A DNA stretch of 64,000 nt, from positions 114,615 through 178,614 of the forward strand of contig NZ_JABELE010000007.1 of NCBI RefSeq assembly GCF_013009345.1, in the 5' to 3' direction. Shown here piece after piece: positions 26,462 through 34,992 of the stretch. This stretch comes from Acinetobacter geminorum (lineage in GTDB: Bacteria > Pseudomonadota > Gammaproteobacteria > Pseudomonadales > Moraxellaceae). The position numbers and the translations under genes are program-made. The notes beneath the pieces were generated by a model. It did not search any database. It saw only the letters and a list, made by a program, of their open reading frames with translations, and was not told where the DNA came from. Position 1 is the stretch's first letter. Each line of letters starts with the position of its first letter.

Positions 26462-27520
26462 TTAAGAAAACATTGAAGTAATTAAGCCTAAACCTTCACT
26501 GTGACCAGAGCGGCGAGTAGAAGAAGGTAACTCACCATAACGGCGTTTATATTCTTGAGAAAAACGGCCTAAGTGAGTAAATCCCCATTTAAATGCAACG
26601 TCAGTGACAGAGATATTTTCATTGTGGATCAGCTCTAAATGAGCCTGTTCAAAACGTAATTCTTTAAGATAAGACATTGGGGTTGTCCCCAAATAATTTT
26701 TAAAACCAGTAAATAAGGTTCTTACGCTCACGCCTGCATGTTCAGCTAAAATTTCGACATTAAGCGGCTCATGTAAGTGTTCTTTAATGTAGGCTTCTGT
26801 ACGCTTCACGAAATAAGGAGAGACTGTTTTTTCTTTATATTGTTCAAGCTTATGTAACGCATTATTGGGTTGGCCATAAATAAGTGCATTAAACAAATTT
26901 GACTCAAATTGTTTAAAGGCTAAAGGATGATGAAGCGGGTGCTGATCACATGCTAAAGCATCCATCAATGTTCTAACGAGCTGTAAAAAATAGGCTCCAC
27001 TTTGTGTAGAAAAGTCTAATTTGGGGTCAAAAATGAGTAAGTTGTTTTCTGAATCAGCAATGTGTTGACGGCAATGGTAAGTAAAATCATCTTTTGAAAC
27101 TTTTAAAATGAGCTGCGGTGAGTTCGCGTGCCAGCGCATACGTAACGATTGCTGAGGAGAAATAAGAGATGCAACTTGAGAATAAGAAATAAACCTTTGT
27201 GAACCAAACTCGATTTCTGCATAGCCTTGAGTTGGAATTTGAATTAAGTAAAAGTTATCAAGGTGATCTGGTTCAATAATGACATCCGCACCATATTCCA
27301 AGCGACTAATAGACAGGGCACCTGTTTTAACATGGTGCATGGTTGCACTGAAATCTCGCTTCTGTTGAGAGATTTTAAGATCATGCGGTTTAAAAATTTG
27401 CCCAACATTTCGGCAGGTTTCGCTTAAATCGTGATGATCAAACACCAAATTATGATTGGTAAAGATAGACTCATTTTGAAAATGACGTCCACTGAGTTCG
27501 TGGGAGTTGGCTTGGTTCAT
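26462..27520 (-). CDS. antR: AraC/XylS-family activator, probable AntR
   Basis: 352 residues: AraC-binding-like N-terminal domain (IPTQGYAEIEFGSQRF strand region) and C-terminal DNA-binding domain with two helix-turn-helix motifs (EILAEHAGVSVRTLFTGFKN and VTDVAFKWGFTHLGRFSQEY, followed by GELPSSTRR). It is upstream of antABC on the same strand with 465 bases between, and XylS-type boxes lie before antA. It is the likely anthranilate-responsive activator. It might equally act on the iif operon, whose box is a weaker version. Confidence 0.82.
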   Translation of the reverse strand: MNQANSHELSGRHFQNESIFTNHNLVFDHHDLSETCRNVGQIFKPHDLKISQQKRDFSATMHHVKTGALSISRLEYGADVIIEPDHLDNFYLIQIPTQGYAEIEFGSQRFISYSQVASLISPQQSLRMRWHANSPQLILKVSKDDFTYHCRQHIADSENNLLIFDPKLDFSTQSGAYFLQLVRTLMDALACDQHPLHHPLAFKQFESNLFNALIYGQPNNALHKLEQYKEKTVSPYFVKRTEAYIKEHLHEPLNVEILAEHAGVSVRTLFTGFKNYLGTTPMSYLKELRFEQAHLELIHNENISVTDVAFKWGFTHLGRFSQEYKRRYGELPSSTRRSGHSEGLGLITSMFS

Positions 27521-27544
27521 ATTTATCCCTTTTGGCTCACTCCT

Positions 27545-27598
27545 GTATTTACTTGTGTTTCAGAAGCCTTAAAACTTCACTATGCAGCAAGTAAATAC
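27545..27598. promoter_or_regulatory. Spaced inverted repeat upstream of antR
   Basis: GTATTTACTTG (27545-27555) and CAAGTAAATAC (27588-27598), perfect 11-base arms, centres 43 bases apart, about four helical turns. It starts 25 bases before the antR start codon, so it may be an operator for looping or autoregulation. Confidence 0.5.
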
Positions 27599-27894
27599 GG
27601 CACTTAAAAAATTAAGTTACTCGCAAATTACAATGAGATATAAGCAAAATACAGACCAATTTAACCGCTAATTAATGTGATTTTCTCAAATTTTTAGTTC
27701 GGATCTAGTCCATCAATTTAATACATTCGAGAAAGAGAATAGAGGGATATAAAAGGTGCTATAAGTTAATCTCATCATGATCTTATTCCTTAAGATCTAT
27801 CAAAATTTATAGCAAATCCGAGTGAGCTGGTCAATTTATTTTGTCGGAATTTATTATTTTATGTGATTGAATATAAAAGACTTTTAATTTAAAT

Positions 27895-27932
27895 GCAAAA
27901 ATTCAATATACCCCTTGCAGAGTATATTGAAT
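27895..27932 (-). terminator. Rho-independent terminator of antABC
   Basis: ATTCAATATAC (27901-27911) and GTATATTGAAT (27922-27932), 10-base loop, followed on the minus strand by TTTT. 54 bases after the antC stop. Confidence 0.75.
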
Positions 27933-27985
27933 CATTTCAGGTTTTAGTGGTTTTTAAATTATTTGCACTTAAGCTATTTATATTT

Positions 27986-29014
27986 TCAACGTGATGTATT
28001 GCTCTGTAAAAACTTCTCGCTGTAGATCCGATAGTTTTGCAGAGCTTGTTCATCTAACCAATTTTTTACGGCTTCAATCATTGGCGGTGGGCCACATAAA
28101 TACATATCAAAAGCCTGTTCAGCCAGTTGATCTTTATTTAAGTGCTCATGAATATAACCCGCTTTACCTTGCCAAGCCTCGGTTGCTTTAGTCACAATCG
28201 GGTGATAGCTAAAGTTTGGAAGCTGTTCTGCGTAGGCATGTAAACGCTGTTGTTCACACAAATCGGTTTCACTATTTACGCCGTAATACAACTGAACTGC
28301 AGGTGAGTTTGGTTGATCAACCAAGTTATCAAGCATTCCCAAGAAAGCTGATAGTCCTGTTCCACCAGCAACAAAAACCAATGGTCGCTGTACTTCGCGT
28401 AAATAGAAACTACCAAGTGGCGCTTCGATGAATAGGCTTTGTCCAACCTGACAGCGATCACGCAAGTAATTGCTCATAACACCGTCTGGCAATAGACGAA
28501 TTAAGAATTGCAATTGATTGGTTGCGTTCGGTCTATTGGCAAAAGAATAAGAACGCCAATCTTCAGTATTCGGTATTTGCAAACGAGCATATTGACCCGG
28601 TAAAAACTGAAGTTGCTCAGCATGACTGCTTGCATCAAGATGCAAAATTGCTGTCGTTTCAGAAACCAGCTCAACAGCGGTAACTTTGGTTTCAATTTTT
28701 AAGGTATCGCCAGCATTGCAAATAGCTGAATCATGATCGAAATAAAAAGCCGCATCTGATTTTACTCGTGTCTGGCAAGCTAACATTTTTCGCTCGGCCA
28801 AATCACGTTCGCTTAATGCATCTTCATCAACATATTCTTGTTCATAAATACCAGTTTCACACTGTCCCTGACAGGTACCACAAACACCTTCACGGCAGTC
28901 TAGCGGTAAGTTAATTCCTTGGCGAACTGCTGCATCGAGCAACAATTCGTCGTTATTTACCGAAATGAAAAAGGTTTTGCCATCGGCAAAGTTAAGTGCA
29001 ACTGAATGTCCCAT
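27986..29014 (-). CDS. antC: Anthranilate 1,2-dioxygenase reductase component
   Basis: Passes electrons from NADH to the oxygenase. The N-terminal plant-type 2Fe-2S ferredoxin domain carries CREGVCGTC (Cys40, 45 and 48 from ATG 29014) and a fourth Cys in KMLACQTR. An FAD-binding domain (FLPGQYARLQIP, WRSYSFANRP) and an NAD domain (FVAGGTGLSAFLGML, YLCGPPPMIEAVK) follow. ATG 29014 is favoured by AAGGGG seven bases upstream. ATG 29020 overlaps that site. The whole length matches the ADP1 AntC pattern. Last gene of antABC. Confidence 0.93.
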   Translation of the reverse strand: MGHSVALNFADGKTFFISVNNDELLLDAAVRQGINLPLDCREGVCGTCQGQCETGIYEQEYVDEDALSERDLAERKMLACQTRVKSDAAFYFDHDSAICNAGDTLKIETKVTAVELVSETTAILHLDASSHAEQLQFLPGQYARLQIPNTEDWRSYSFANRPNATNQLQFLIRLLPDGVMSNYLRDRCQVGQSLFIEAPLGSFYLREVQRPLVFVAGGTGLSAFLGMLDNLVDQPNSPAVQLYYGVNSETDLCEQQRLHAYAEQLPNFSYHPIVTKATEAWQGKAGYIHEHLNKDQLAEQAFDMYLCGPPPMIEAVKNWLDEQALQNYRIYSEKFLQSNTSR

Positions 29015-29025
29015 TTTCATTCCCC

Positions 29026-29517
29026 TTAAACGTGATAGAAGTCTAAAACGGAATCAATCTTGTCATTAAGCAAAATGCTGTGCTGACGACGAATGCGGAA
29101 ACCATCTGCTGTTTGGCGTAAAAGATAAGTAGCGTGTCCGTAAAAACAGCCTTGTAAACCTTGACAGTTATACAGTGTTTGCCATGCAACTTTTGCTTCA
29201 ATTAGACCATCATCAAGTGTTTTAACTCGAATGTTATTCATGCTGTGTAAAGTGCGTGGTAATGGCGTTGCCGAAGCTGCTTTTCCTGTACGAATACGGA
29301 ATACACGGTCTTCGAGTCCAGTGCGGTCTGCGTAATAAATATAAGACAAACCCTGATTCGGATCTTGAACATAGTTATGGTCATCAATCCATTGTGGAAT
29401 ATGATATTCACTATCTTCATCGTAAAGTTCTAAATAGGCATCCCAGTCATAAGCATCACAAAGTTCTGCTTTTTTGTACAAAAACTGAGATACAGCAAAA
29501 TATAGTTCTTGTGACAT
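29026..29517 (-). CDS. antB: Anthranilate 1,2-dioxygenase small (beta) subunit
   Basis: 163 residues, ring-hydroxylating dioxygenase beta subunit (SnoaL-like cone fold), structural partner in the alpha3beta3 oxygenase. Typical segments are FLYKKAELCDAYDWDAYLELYDEDSEY and the C-terminal LNDKIDSVLDFYHV. It begins two bases after the antA stop and ends 11 bases before antC, so all three are translated from one message. Benzoate dioxygenase BenB is the closest alternative. Confidence 0.93.
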   Translation of the reverse strand: MSQELYFAVSQFLYKKAELCDAYDWDAYLELYDEDSEYHIPQWIDDHNYVQDPNQGLSYIYYADRTGLEDRVFRIRTGKAASATPLPRTLHSMNNIRVKTLDDGLIEAKVAWQTLYNCQGLQGCFYGHATYLLRQTADGFRIRRQHSILLNDKIDSVLDFYHV

Positions 29518-29519
29518 GG

Positions 29520-30935
29520 TTACACCTCATCCATTACGACATTGTTTTCGAAAGTAATATCCTGCATTTTCAGCGCTTTCTTGTTTAAGCCATCGAGCAT
29601 TAGACGTTGCCAGTGTCCATGTTGATTTACATAGAGCCCTTCATGGGTAAACTCACGGCCAGTAATGACAGGTTGAATGCCTAAGTCTTGTGAGTTTTTG
29701 GTCGCTCCATATTCCCAAGACTGACAACCACGAGAAATATCGCTCCAGGGTTCAAGTCGTGCCTGAAAGCCTTTTTGCTGTTCACGGAATTCGACTAGAT
29801 CATCTGGTGTACCAAGGCCTGACACGTTAAAGAAATCTTCGAACTGGCGAATACGGTTACGGCGTGCTTCTGCAGATTCACCTTTAACACCAATACATTG
29901 ACTAATGACTTCAGTTTTATTCCATGCCACAGGGCGAACAATACGAAGCTGTGAACTAATTTGGTCCATAAAGAATAGGCTAGGGTACAAGTTTAAGTTT
30001 CTTAAACGATGCATTGCCCATTCAGCATATTTGTCGCCATATTTTTCGACTAAATAAGGCATAACGGTGCTGTAACCCGGACGAACTGTTGGATTCGGCA
30101 TATCACTAAACAGCACACTATGACCATTTTTGAAGCTGAACCAGCCATCATCAGTCTCCGAATCACCCGCACCTAACTTACTGTAATCGAGTGTGTCGAG
30201 TTCTGCACCTTTTGATGCATTCACTTGTTGGCGGTGTTGAACTGTAGAGACATAGTTATAGTGAACAGTACTTACATGGTACCCATCTAAGCCATTTTCA
30301 TTTTGTAGTTTCCAGTTACCTGCAAAGGTGTAAGATGACTTGCCTTGTAATACTTCGAGCTCACCCGTTGGTGACTGGTTAACCATTAAATCAAGAAACA
30401 GTTTTGCATCGCCCAAAAAGTCTTCTAGCGAATCTGTTGCTTGAGTATCAAGGCTTACAAATACAAATCCACGATAGCTAGCAATACGGCCTTGCTTTAA
30501 GCCACGGCTTGATTTATCAAAATCTTCGCAATATTCACTCGGTGCTTTTACTTTGACCAAGCGGCCATCTGACTTGTAGCACCACGCATGGAATGGACAA
30601 GTAAACGTAGACTGATTGCCTTTAGCAACGCGTGTTAATGTCGCGCCGCGGTGCTCACAAGCATTGACCATGGCGTGTAATTCGCCTTTACCATCACGGC
30701 TCACAATAATCGGCTGACGACCAATTTGAACCGTGAGGAAATCATGATTGTTTGGAATTTCACTTTCGTGACATGCATAAATCCAGACCTTTTCAAAAAT
30801 GAATTCCATTTCCAAATCAAACAGCTCAGGCTCGGTAAACATATTGCGTGCGATACGAAACACGCCATCTTTAGGACGGAAGTCGATACATCCATCTACA
30901 AAATCATTCCATTGTTTTAAATTAGATGAGGTCAT
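29520..30935 (-). CDS. antA: Anthranilate 1,2-dioxygenase large (alpha) subunit
   Basis: Catalytic subunit converting anthranilate with O2 and NADH to catechol, CO2 and ammonia. Rieske centre Cys93-x-His95 and Cys113-x2-His116 (CEHRGATLTRV, CPFHAW). Mononuclear iron site in NENGLDGYHVSTVHYNY (~215-230), with the bridging Asp. 471 residues, the same length as ADP1 AntA, and the N-terminus CIDFRPKDGVFRIARNMFTEPELFDLEME is nearly that protein's. The nearby iif-type operon makes anthranilate, which supports AntA over BenA. Confidence 0.95.
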   Translation of the reverse strand: MTSSNLKQWNDFVDGCIDFRPKDGVFRIARNMFTEPELFDLEMEFIFEKVWIYACHESEIPNNHDFLTVQIGRQPIIVSRDGKGELHAMVNACEHRGATLTRVAKGNQSTFTCPFHAWCYKSDGRLVKVKAPSEYCEDFDKSSRGLKQGRIASYRGFVFVSLDTQATDSLEDFLGDAKLFLDLMVNQSPTGELEVLQGKSSYTFAGNWKLQNENGLDGYHVSTVHYNYVSTVQHRQQVNASKGAELDTLDYSKLGAGDSETDDGWFSFKNGHSVLFSDMPNPTVRPGYSTVMPYLVEKYGDKYAEWAMHRLRNLNLYPSLFFMDQISSQLRIVRPVAWNKTEVISQCIGVKGESAEARRNRIRQFEDFFNVSGLGTPDDLVEFREQQKGFQARLEPWSDISRGCQSWEYGATKNSQDLGIQPVITGREFTHEGLYVNQHGHWQRLMLDGLNKKALKMQDITFENNVVMDEV

Positions 30936-30996
30936 TTGCTCAATCCTTTATTCATTCAGCTTTTAACTGATTGAACCGCGATTAGACCTTTAGCTC

Positions 30997-31032
30997 TATC
31001 CGTTTTTTCCAGATCTTTATCCACTTTGTGCA
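30997..31032 (-). promoter_or_regulatory. XylS/BenR/AntR-type tandem operator of antABC
   Basis: Read on the minus strand: TGCA-N6-GGATA, six bases, then TGGA-N6-GGATA. This is the tandem TGCA-N6-GGNTA site of XylS-class activators with the exact 6-base separation, one mismatch overall, 62-97 bases upstream of antA. Confidence 0.75.
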
Positions 31033-31156
31033 GTTTTGATTTTTTAATAAGACTATTTTTAAGATGTAATCGCATTTTAAAAATGTATATGTCCTATCTT
31101 GTTAAACTTCCATATAATCTTAACCAGAATAAAATCAAATCTTGTGAATTAAGCCT

Positions 31157-31507
31157 ATGAAAGAACAAAACTTAAAATTACAAATTAGAATTCTTTTAGA
31201 GCAAAACATCGCATTTGGTCCAGGTAAAGCAGACTTACTTGAAGCAATTGAGAGAACTGGTTCAATCTCACAAGCTGCAAAATCTATGAATATGAGCTAT
31301 CGCCGTGCATGGCAGTTAGTCGACACCATGAATCAATGCTTTGAAACAGCTTTAGTGGAAACACAAACGGGGGGAACACATGGTGGTGGGGCAGCTGTTA
31401 CAGCATTGGGACAAAAAGTCTTACAACATTACCGTCAAATGGAAATCAACGCTCGACAAGCCTTAGAACATGATTATCAAATTATGAGTAGCTATTTAAA
31501 AGGTTAA
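31157..31507 (+). CDS. modE: Molybdate regulator ModE, DNA-binding domain only
   Basis: 116 residues with a winged helix-turn-helix (FGPGKADLLEAIERTGSISQAAKSMNMSYRRAWQLVDTMNQCF) characteristic of ModE, and the LVETQTGGTHGGGAAVTALG wing. E. coli ModE has a second half with two molybdate-binding (TOBE/Mop) domains. Here it is absent, so molybdate sensing must be by another route or the protein acts as a short-type ModE. It lies 188 bases before modA on the same strand, with a ModE box in between. Confidence 0.88.
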   Translation: MKEQNLKLQIRILLEQNIAFGPGKADLLEAIERTGSISQAAKSMNMSYRRAWQLVDTMNQCFETALVETQTGGTHGGGAAVTALGQKVLQHYRQMEINARQALEHDYQIMSSYLKG

Positions 31508-31640
31508 GATAAAAGATTGCTTAGGGATGAAATCTTTTAATTTGGTATAGCTTTTTCTTAATCCAAAGTACATGCTGAAAAGCACTGCTGCATTACAGTC
31601 ATCTATATTTAACGAATTATGCTTTTCATAATCTTCGTGT

Positions 31641-31668
31641 AGCGCTATATTCTTGGGTATATATCGCT
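31641..31668 (+). promoter_or_regulatory. ModE box upstream of modABC
   Basis: AGCGCTATAT (31641-31650) and ATATATCGCT (31659-31668), 9 of 10 arm positions symmetric with an 8-base spacer, close to the E. coli ModE consensus halves ATCGCTATATA and TATATAACGAT. It lies 28 bases before modA. Confidence 0.75.
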
Positions 31669-31695
31669 GCAAAAAACGACAAAAAGGTAAACATA

Positions 31696-32481
31696 ATGGT
31701 AAGTGATACGAAGATAAAAAAGTTGGCTTTAGCCTGTTCGGTACTCAGCATAGGATTGGTCTTTAATGTTCCAGCCAAGGCTGAATCGGTTACCGTTTAT
31801 GCAGCAGCGAGCTTAACCAATGCAATTAACGATTTAGAAAAAATTTACGAAAAACAAAATAAAGTAGAAGTTAAAACCTCATATGCTGGCTCATCGACAT
31901 TAGCGAAACAAATTGAAGCTGGAGCACCAGCCGATGTATTTATCTCTGCTGATACCCAGTGGATGGATTACCTGCAAAACAAAAAATTAGTTGCAGCAAA
32001 TGACCGTATAAATTTATTAGGCAATCGTTTGGTGCTAATTACTCCTAAAGGTCAGTCACTAAAAGTAAAACTAGATAAAACGATCGATCCAAAGAAAGTG
32101 TTTAAAGGCAAGATTTGTACAGGGGATACCAAAAGTGTGCCTGTAGGTAAATATGCTAAACAAGCTTTTATCAATTTAGGTTGGTGGAGTCGTATTGAGC
32201 CAAAGTTAGTTGAAACAGAAGATGTTCGAACGGCATTAAACTTTGTTGCGCGAGGTGAATGTCAGGTTGGGATTGTCTATGCAACCGATGCAGTGATTAG
32301 CAAAGACGTGAAAGTAGCTGGTGTATTTCCAGAAAATACCCATTTGCCAATTATTTATCCTGTAGGATTGATTAAAAAGAACTCAAACTCAGCAAAGTTC
32401 TATCAATTTTTACAAAGCAATCAAGCCAAAGCTGTCTTTAAAAAGTATGGCTTTAGCGTGTTGGCTCCAGTCAAGCCATGA
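31696..32481 (+). CDS. modA: Molybdate ABC transporter, periplasmic binding protein
   Basis: 261 residues. Signal peptide (residues ~1-29, LALACSVLSIGLVFNVPAKA), then the ModA fold: VTVYAAASLTNAINDLEK, YAGSSTLAKQIEAGAPADVFIS (oxyanion-contacting Ser/Ala backbone region), and GECQVGIVYATDAV. Binds molybdate or tungstate in the periplasm and delivers it to ModB. First gene of modABC, stop overlapping the modB start. Confidence 0.93.
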   Translation: MVSDTKIKKLALACSVLSIGLVFNVPAKAESVTVYAAASLTNAINDLEKIYEKQNKVEVKTSYAGSSTLAKQIEAGAPADVFISADTQWMDYLQNKKLVAANDRINLLGNRLVLITPKGQSLKVKLDKTIDPKKVFKGKICTGDTKSVPVGKYAKQAFINLGWWSRIEPKLVETEDVRTALNFVARGECQVGIVYATDAVISKDVKVAGVFPENTHLPIIYPVGLIKKNSNSAKFYQFLQSNQAKAVFKKYGFSVLAPVKP

Positions 32482-33170
32482 TGTTTTCTTTAACCCCAGA
32501 AGAGCTCAGCGTGCTACAACTTTCTTGTAAGGTGGCAGCGAGTTGTCTTGTAGTTAGTATTATTCCTGCGATTTGTGTGGGATGGTTTCTGGCACGTAAA
32601 GAGTTCTGGGGTAAGTCATTCATTGAAACGTTGGTGTTTTTACCTTTGGTGCTACCTCCTGTTGTACCTGGTTATTTGCTTTTACAAGTTTTTGGCAGCC
32701 GCGGTATCATTGGGCAATATTTGGCACCGCTTGGAATTGATTTTGCATTTAACTGGAAAGGCGCCGTTCTTGCTTCAGCAGTAATGGGTTTCCCGTTATT
32801 GGTGCAATCTATTCGACTAGCGATTGAACTGGTCGATCAGCGTTTAGAAATGGCAGCAAAGACATTAGGTGCTTCATCTTTAGGGGCATTTTTTCATGTC
32901 ACTTTACCTCTTGCTAGCAGTGGTATTTTAATTGGTGCTATTTTATGTTTTTGCCGCAGTTTAGGTGAGTTTGGTGCCACCATTACCTTTGTGGGTAATA
33001 TTTCAAATGAAACACGTACTTTACCTTTGGCCATGTATAGCCTAATGCAACAACCCGATACTGAGGCTGCTATTCAACGGCTTATTGTTTTATCGTTAAG
33101 TGTGGCTTTTTTAGCGCTATGGTTTGCACAGTGGTTTCATCGTTATCAAAAGAAGCGTTTAGGACGGTAA
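32478..33170 (+). CDS. modB: Molybdate ABC transporter permease
   Basis: 230-residue inner-membrane permease with five to six helices. The cytoplasmic EAA loop reads EMAAKTLGASSLGAFFHVTLP, and the CysTW/ModB family motif FCRSLGEFGATITFVGNI follows. ATG 32478 overlaps the modA stop by four bases (ATGATG, so 32481 is also possible). Co-translated with modA and followed at four bases by modC. Confidence 0.93.
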   Translation: MMFSLTPEELSVLQLSCKVAASCLVVSIIPAICVGWFLARKEFWGKSFIETLVFLPLVLPPVVPGYLLLQVFGSRGIIGQYLAPLGIDFAFNWKGAVLASAVMGFPLLVQSIRLAIELVDQRLEMAAKTLGASSLGAFFHVTLPLASSGILIGAILCFCRSLGEFGATITFVGNISNETRTLPLAMYSLMQQPDTEAAIQRLIVLSLSVAFLALWFAQWFHRYQKKRLGR

Positions 33171-33174
33171 GGTT

Positions 33175-33795
33175 ATGTTGATTGATTGCCGTTTTCAGCT
33201 ACAAATGGGCCAATTTCATATTGAACCTAGTTTTCAGTCAGATGCTTCTGTTATTGGATTATTTGGTGCATCAGGTTCAGGTAAAACATCGATTTTACAT
33301 GCCATTGCAGGGCTGAACAATCCGCGTAGTGGACTCATTAAAATACAAAACCAAACATGGTTTGATTCAGATCAAAAAATTAATTTAAACACGCAAAAGA
33401 GGCATGTTGGATTGGTTTTTCAAGATGCTCAGCTTTTTCCCCATAAAACGGTAAAGCAAAATTTATTATTTGGCCTTAAGCATCTTTCCCAACAAGAACG
33501 TCACTTTGAAGCAGATTACATTATTGAGTTATTAAAGTTAGGGCATTTATTACAACGTATGCCTATCAAACTGTCAGGTGGTGAAAAACAGCGCGTGGCA
33601 CTGGGTCGGGCGTTGTTATATTCACCTAAGCTTTTATTGCTTGATGAGCCATTATCGGCACTAGATGCGAATCATAAAGCTGAAATTATTCCTTTTTTTC
33701 AGAAGGTAAAAGAGGAAATAAAAATTCCGATGATTTATGTGAGTCATGATATTCAAGAGATTAAACAACTGACCGAAACTATGTGGATTTTATAA
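33175..33795 (+). CDS. modC: Molybdate ABC transporter ATPase, short form without TOBE domain
   Basis: 206 residues covering only the nucleotide-binding domain: Walker A GASGSGKT (31-38), Q-loop FQDAQLFPHKT, signature LSGGEKQR, Walker B LLLLDEPLSALD and H-loop YVSHDIQE. E. coli ModC (352) has an added ~120-residue TOBE domain that binds molybdate. Here the frame stops right after the ATPase core (MWIL). No downstream TOBE frame was seen, so this looks like a true short form rather than a frameshift. Confidence 0.88.
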   Translation: MLIDCRFQLQMGQFHIEPSFQSDASVIGLFGASGSGKTSILHAIAGLNNPRSGLIKIQNQTWFDSDQKINLNTQKRHVGLVFQDAQLFPHKTVKQNLLFGLKHLSQQERHFEADYIIELLKLGHLLQRMPIKLSGGEKQRVALGRALLYSPKLLLLDEPLSALDANHKAEIIPFFQKVKEEIKIPMIYVSHDIQEIKQLTETMWIL

Positions 33796-34154
33796 TTTTT
33801 CATTTTTTATATGCATTTCCAAACTTACAAGAGTCGGAATTATAGAGAACTCATTCTGGGCCTGCGGGAGATTGAACCCTAAAAAGTTACTAGGTTTGAT
33901 AAAACATAAATTTGATTTTAGCCGAATAAATCAAAACCTGCCTTATTGGAAATGATTATTAATAATAAAATACTCTTGACCTTTAAATTTAATAAAATCA
34001 ATATAAAACAATACCTTAATTCATAATCCTAAGCTGTAACTCATTTTTATACGATCATAAATTAATCTTTTATCTTAATTTGCTCTTGATAAGAATGATA
34101 ATTATTTGCAATTATATTTATAGATTTCTTTATAATATAAATTGGAGTATCCAC
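33796..34154. other. Intergenic region upstream of entA
   Basis: No gene supported. On the minus strand 33880-33857 resembles the T-arm and acceptor end of a tRNA (GGTTCAATC, CAGGCCCA) but stem pairing is imperfect. A Fur box lies at 34091-34109, with a weaker ATGATTATTAATAAT run near 33955. Confidence 0.4.
34091..34109 (+). promoter_or_regulatory. Fur box upstream of entA
   Basis: The core AATGATAATTATT matches 14 of 19 positions of the GATAATGATAATCATTATC consensus. It ends 45 bases before the entA start, so iron repression is expected. Confidence 0.65.
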
Positions 34155-34925
34155 ATGCGCTCTACCATCGTGGTCACAGGTGCTGCAAGAGGGATAGGAG
34201 CGGCTATTGCCAAGCAACTACTAGATCAGGGCTATCATGTTATTGGTATTGACCGACAAGAAAATCCTAAACAATGGGATATCTGCAAAACAATAACGCC
34301 AGATCAATCTTCACAATGGCAGGGCATCTCACAAGACATTACCCATCAGCAAGAAACGCAAACTTTAATTTCAGAGCTTTTAGAAAGATACGAAATTACG
34401 GGGTTAGTAAATGCAGCAGGAGTATTAATTATGCGCTCCATGCTTGAAGCCAAAACGGAAGATTGGGAAACACTTTTTGCGGTCAATGTCATGGCGCCTA
34501 TTGCGATCAGCCAACAAGTTGCTAAACATTTTTGTGCAAAAAGGCGGGGTAGCATTGTCACTATTAGTTCAAATAGTGCGCGTATGCCACGTATGCAACT
34601 TGGTATGTACGCCACCACTAAGGCTGCACTGAGTCATTTTTGTCGCAATTTGGCACTTGAAATCGCACCTTATCAAGTCAGGCTGAATATCGTTTCACCT
34701 GGATCTACTCTCACTCAAATGCAGCAACAACTCTGGACTGATAATGCACCTCCACCTGCAGTAATTGATGGTGATTTGAGTCAATACCGAACAGGTATTC
34801 CTTTAAGAAAACTCGCGCAACCAGATGATATTGCCAATACCGTGAGCTTTTTACTTTCGGACCGAGCGGCCCAAATTACGATGCAAGAAATAGTGGTAGA
34901 TGGGGGAGCGACACTTGGGGTCTAA
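34155..34925 (+). CDS. entA: 2,3-dihydro-2,3-dihydroxybenzoate dehydrogenase
   Basis: NAD-dependent SDR that makes 2,3-dihydroxybenzoate for catechol siderophores such as acinetobactin. TGAARGIG at the N-terminus, LVNAAGVLI, catalytic Ser/Tyr/Lys in SSNSARMPRMQLGMYATTKAAL, and EntA-specific RTGIPLRKLAQPDDIANTVSF, then VVDGGATLG at the end. ATG 34155 with GGAG eight bases before is preferred over the upstream TTG-initiated frame, giving 256 residues. In A. baumannii entA is known to lie outside the acinetobactin cluster, as here, so it can serve that pathway in trans. Confidence 0.92.
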   Translation: MRSTIVVTGAARGIGAAIAKQLLDQGYHVIGIDRQENPKQWDICKTITPDQSSQWQGISQDITHQQETQTLISELLERYEITGLVNAAGVLIMRSMLEAKTEDWETLFAVNVMAPIAISQQVAKHFCAKRRGSIVTISSNSARMPRMQLGMYATTKAALSHFCRNLALEIAPYQVRLNIVSPGSTLTQMQQQLWTDNAPPPAVIDGDLSQYRTGIPLRKLAQPDDIANTVSFLLSDRAAQITMQEIVVDGGATLGV

Positions 34926-34992
34926 AGATTACTTCAGCACAACAACCATCTGAAATTAAAAATATTTTGAAAGATAGAAAAGGAAAATACTA

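Larger units (their letters stand above)
27521..27985. other. Intergenic region between antC and antR
   Basis: Non-coding. It contains the antC terminator (27895-27932) at the left and a long-spaced inverted repeat (27545-27598) near antR at the right. Nothing else recognised. Confidence 0.5.

Noticed and set aside
28216..28431. 71-codon plus-strand frame inside antC
   Set aside because: Antisense to a well-supported gene and without a ribosome site.
33175..33850. Frameshifted full-length modC
   Set aside because: No TOBE-like sequence in any frame after 33795. The message ends in non-coding AT-rich DNA.
33857..33880. tRNA 3'-end-like sequence on the minus strand upstream of entA
   Set aside because: GGTTCAATC and CAGGCCCA look like a T-loop and acceptor, but T-stem pairing fails at the invariant 53-61 position and no 5' half exists nearby. 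At most a remnant.
34080..34154. N-terminal extension of entA from a TTG
   Set aside because: It runs through the Fur box and a strong ribosome site supports ATG 34155 instead.
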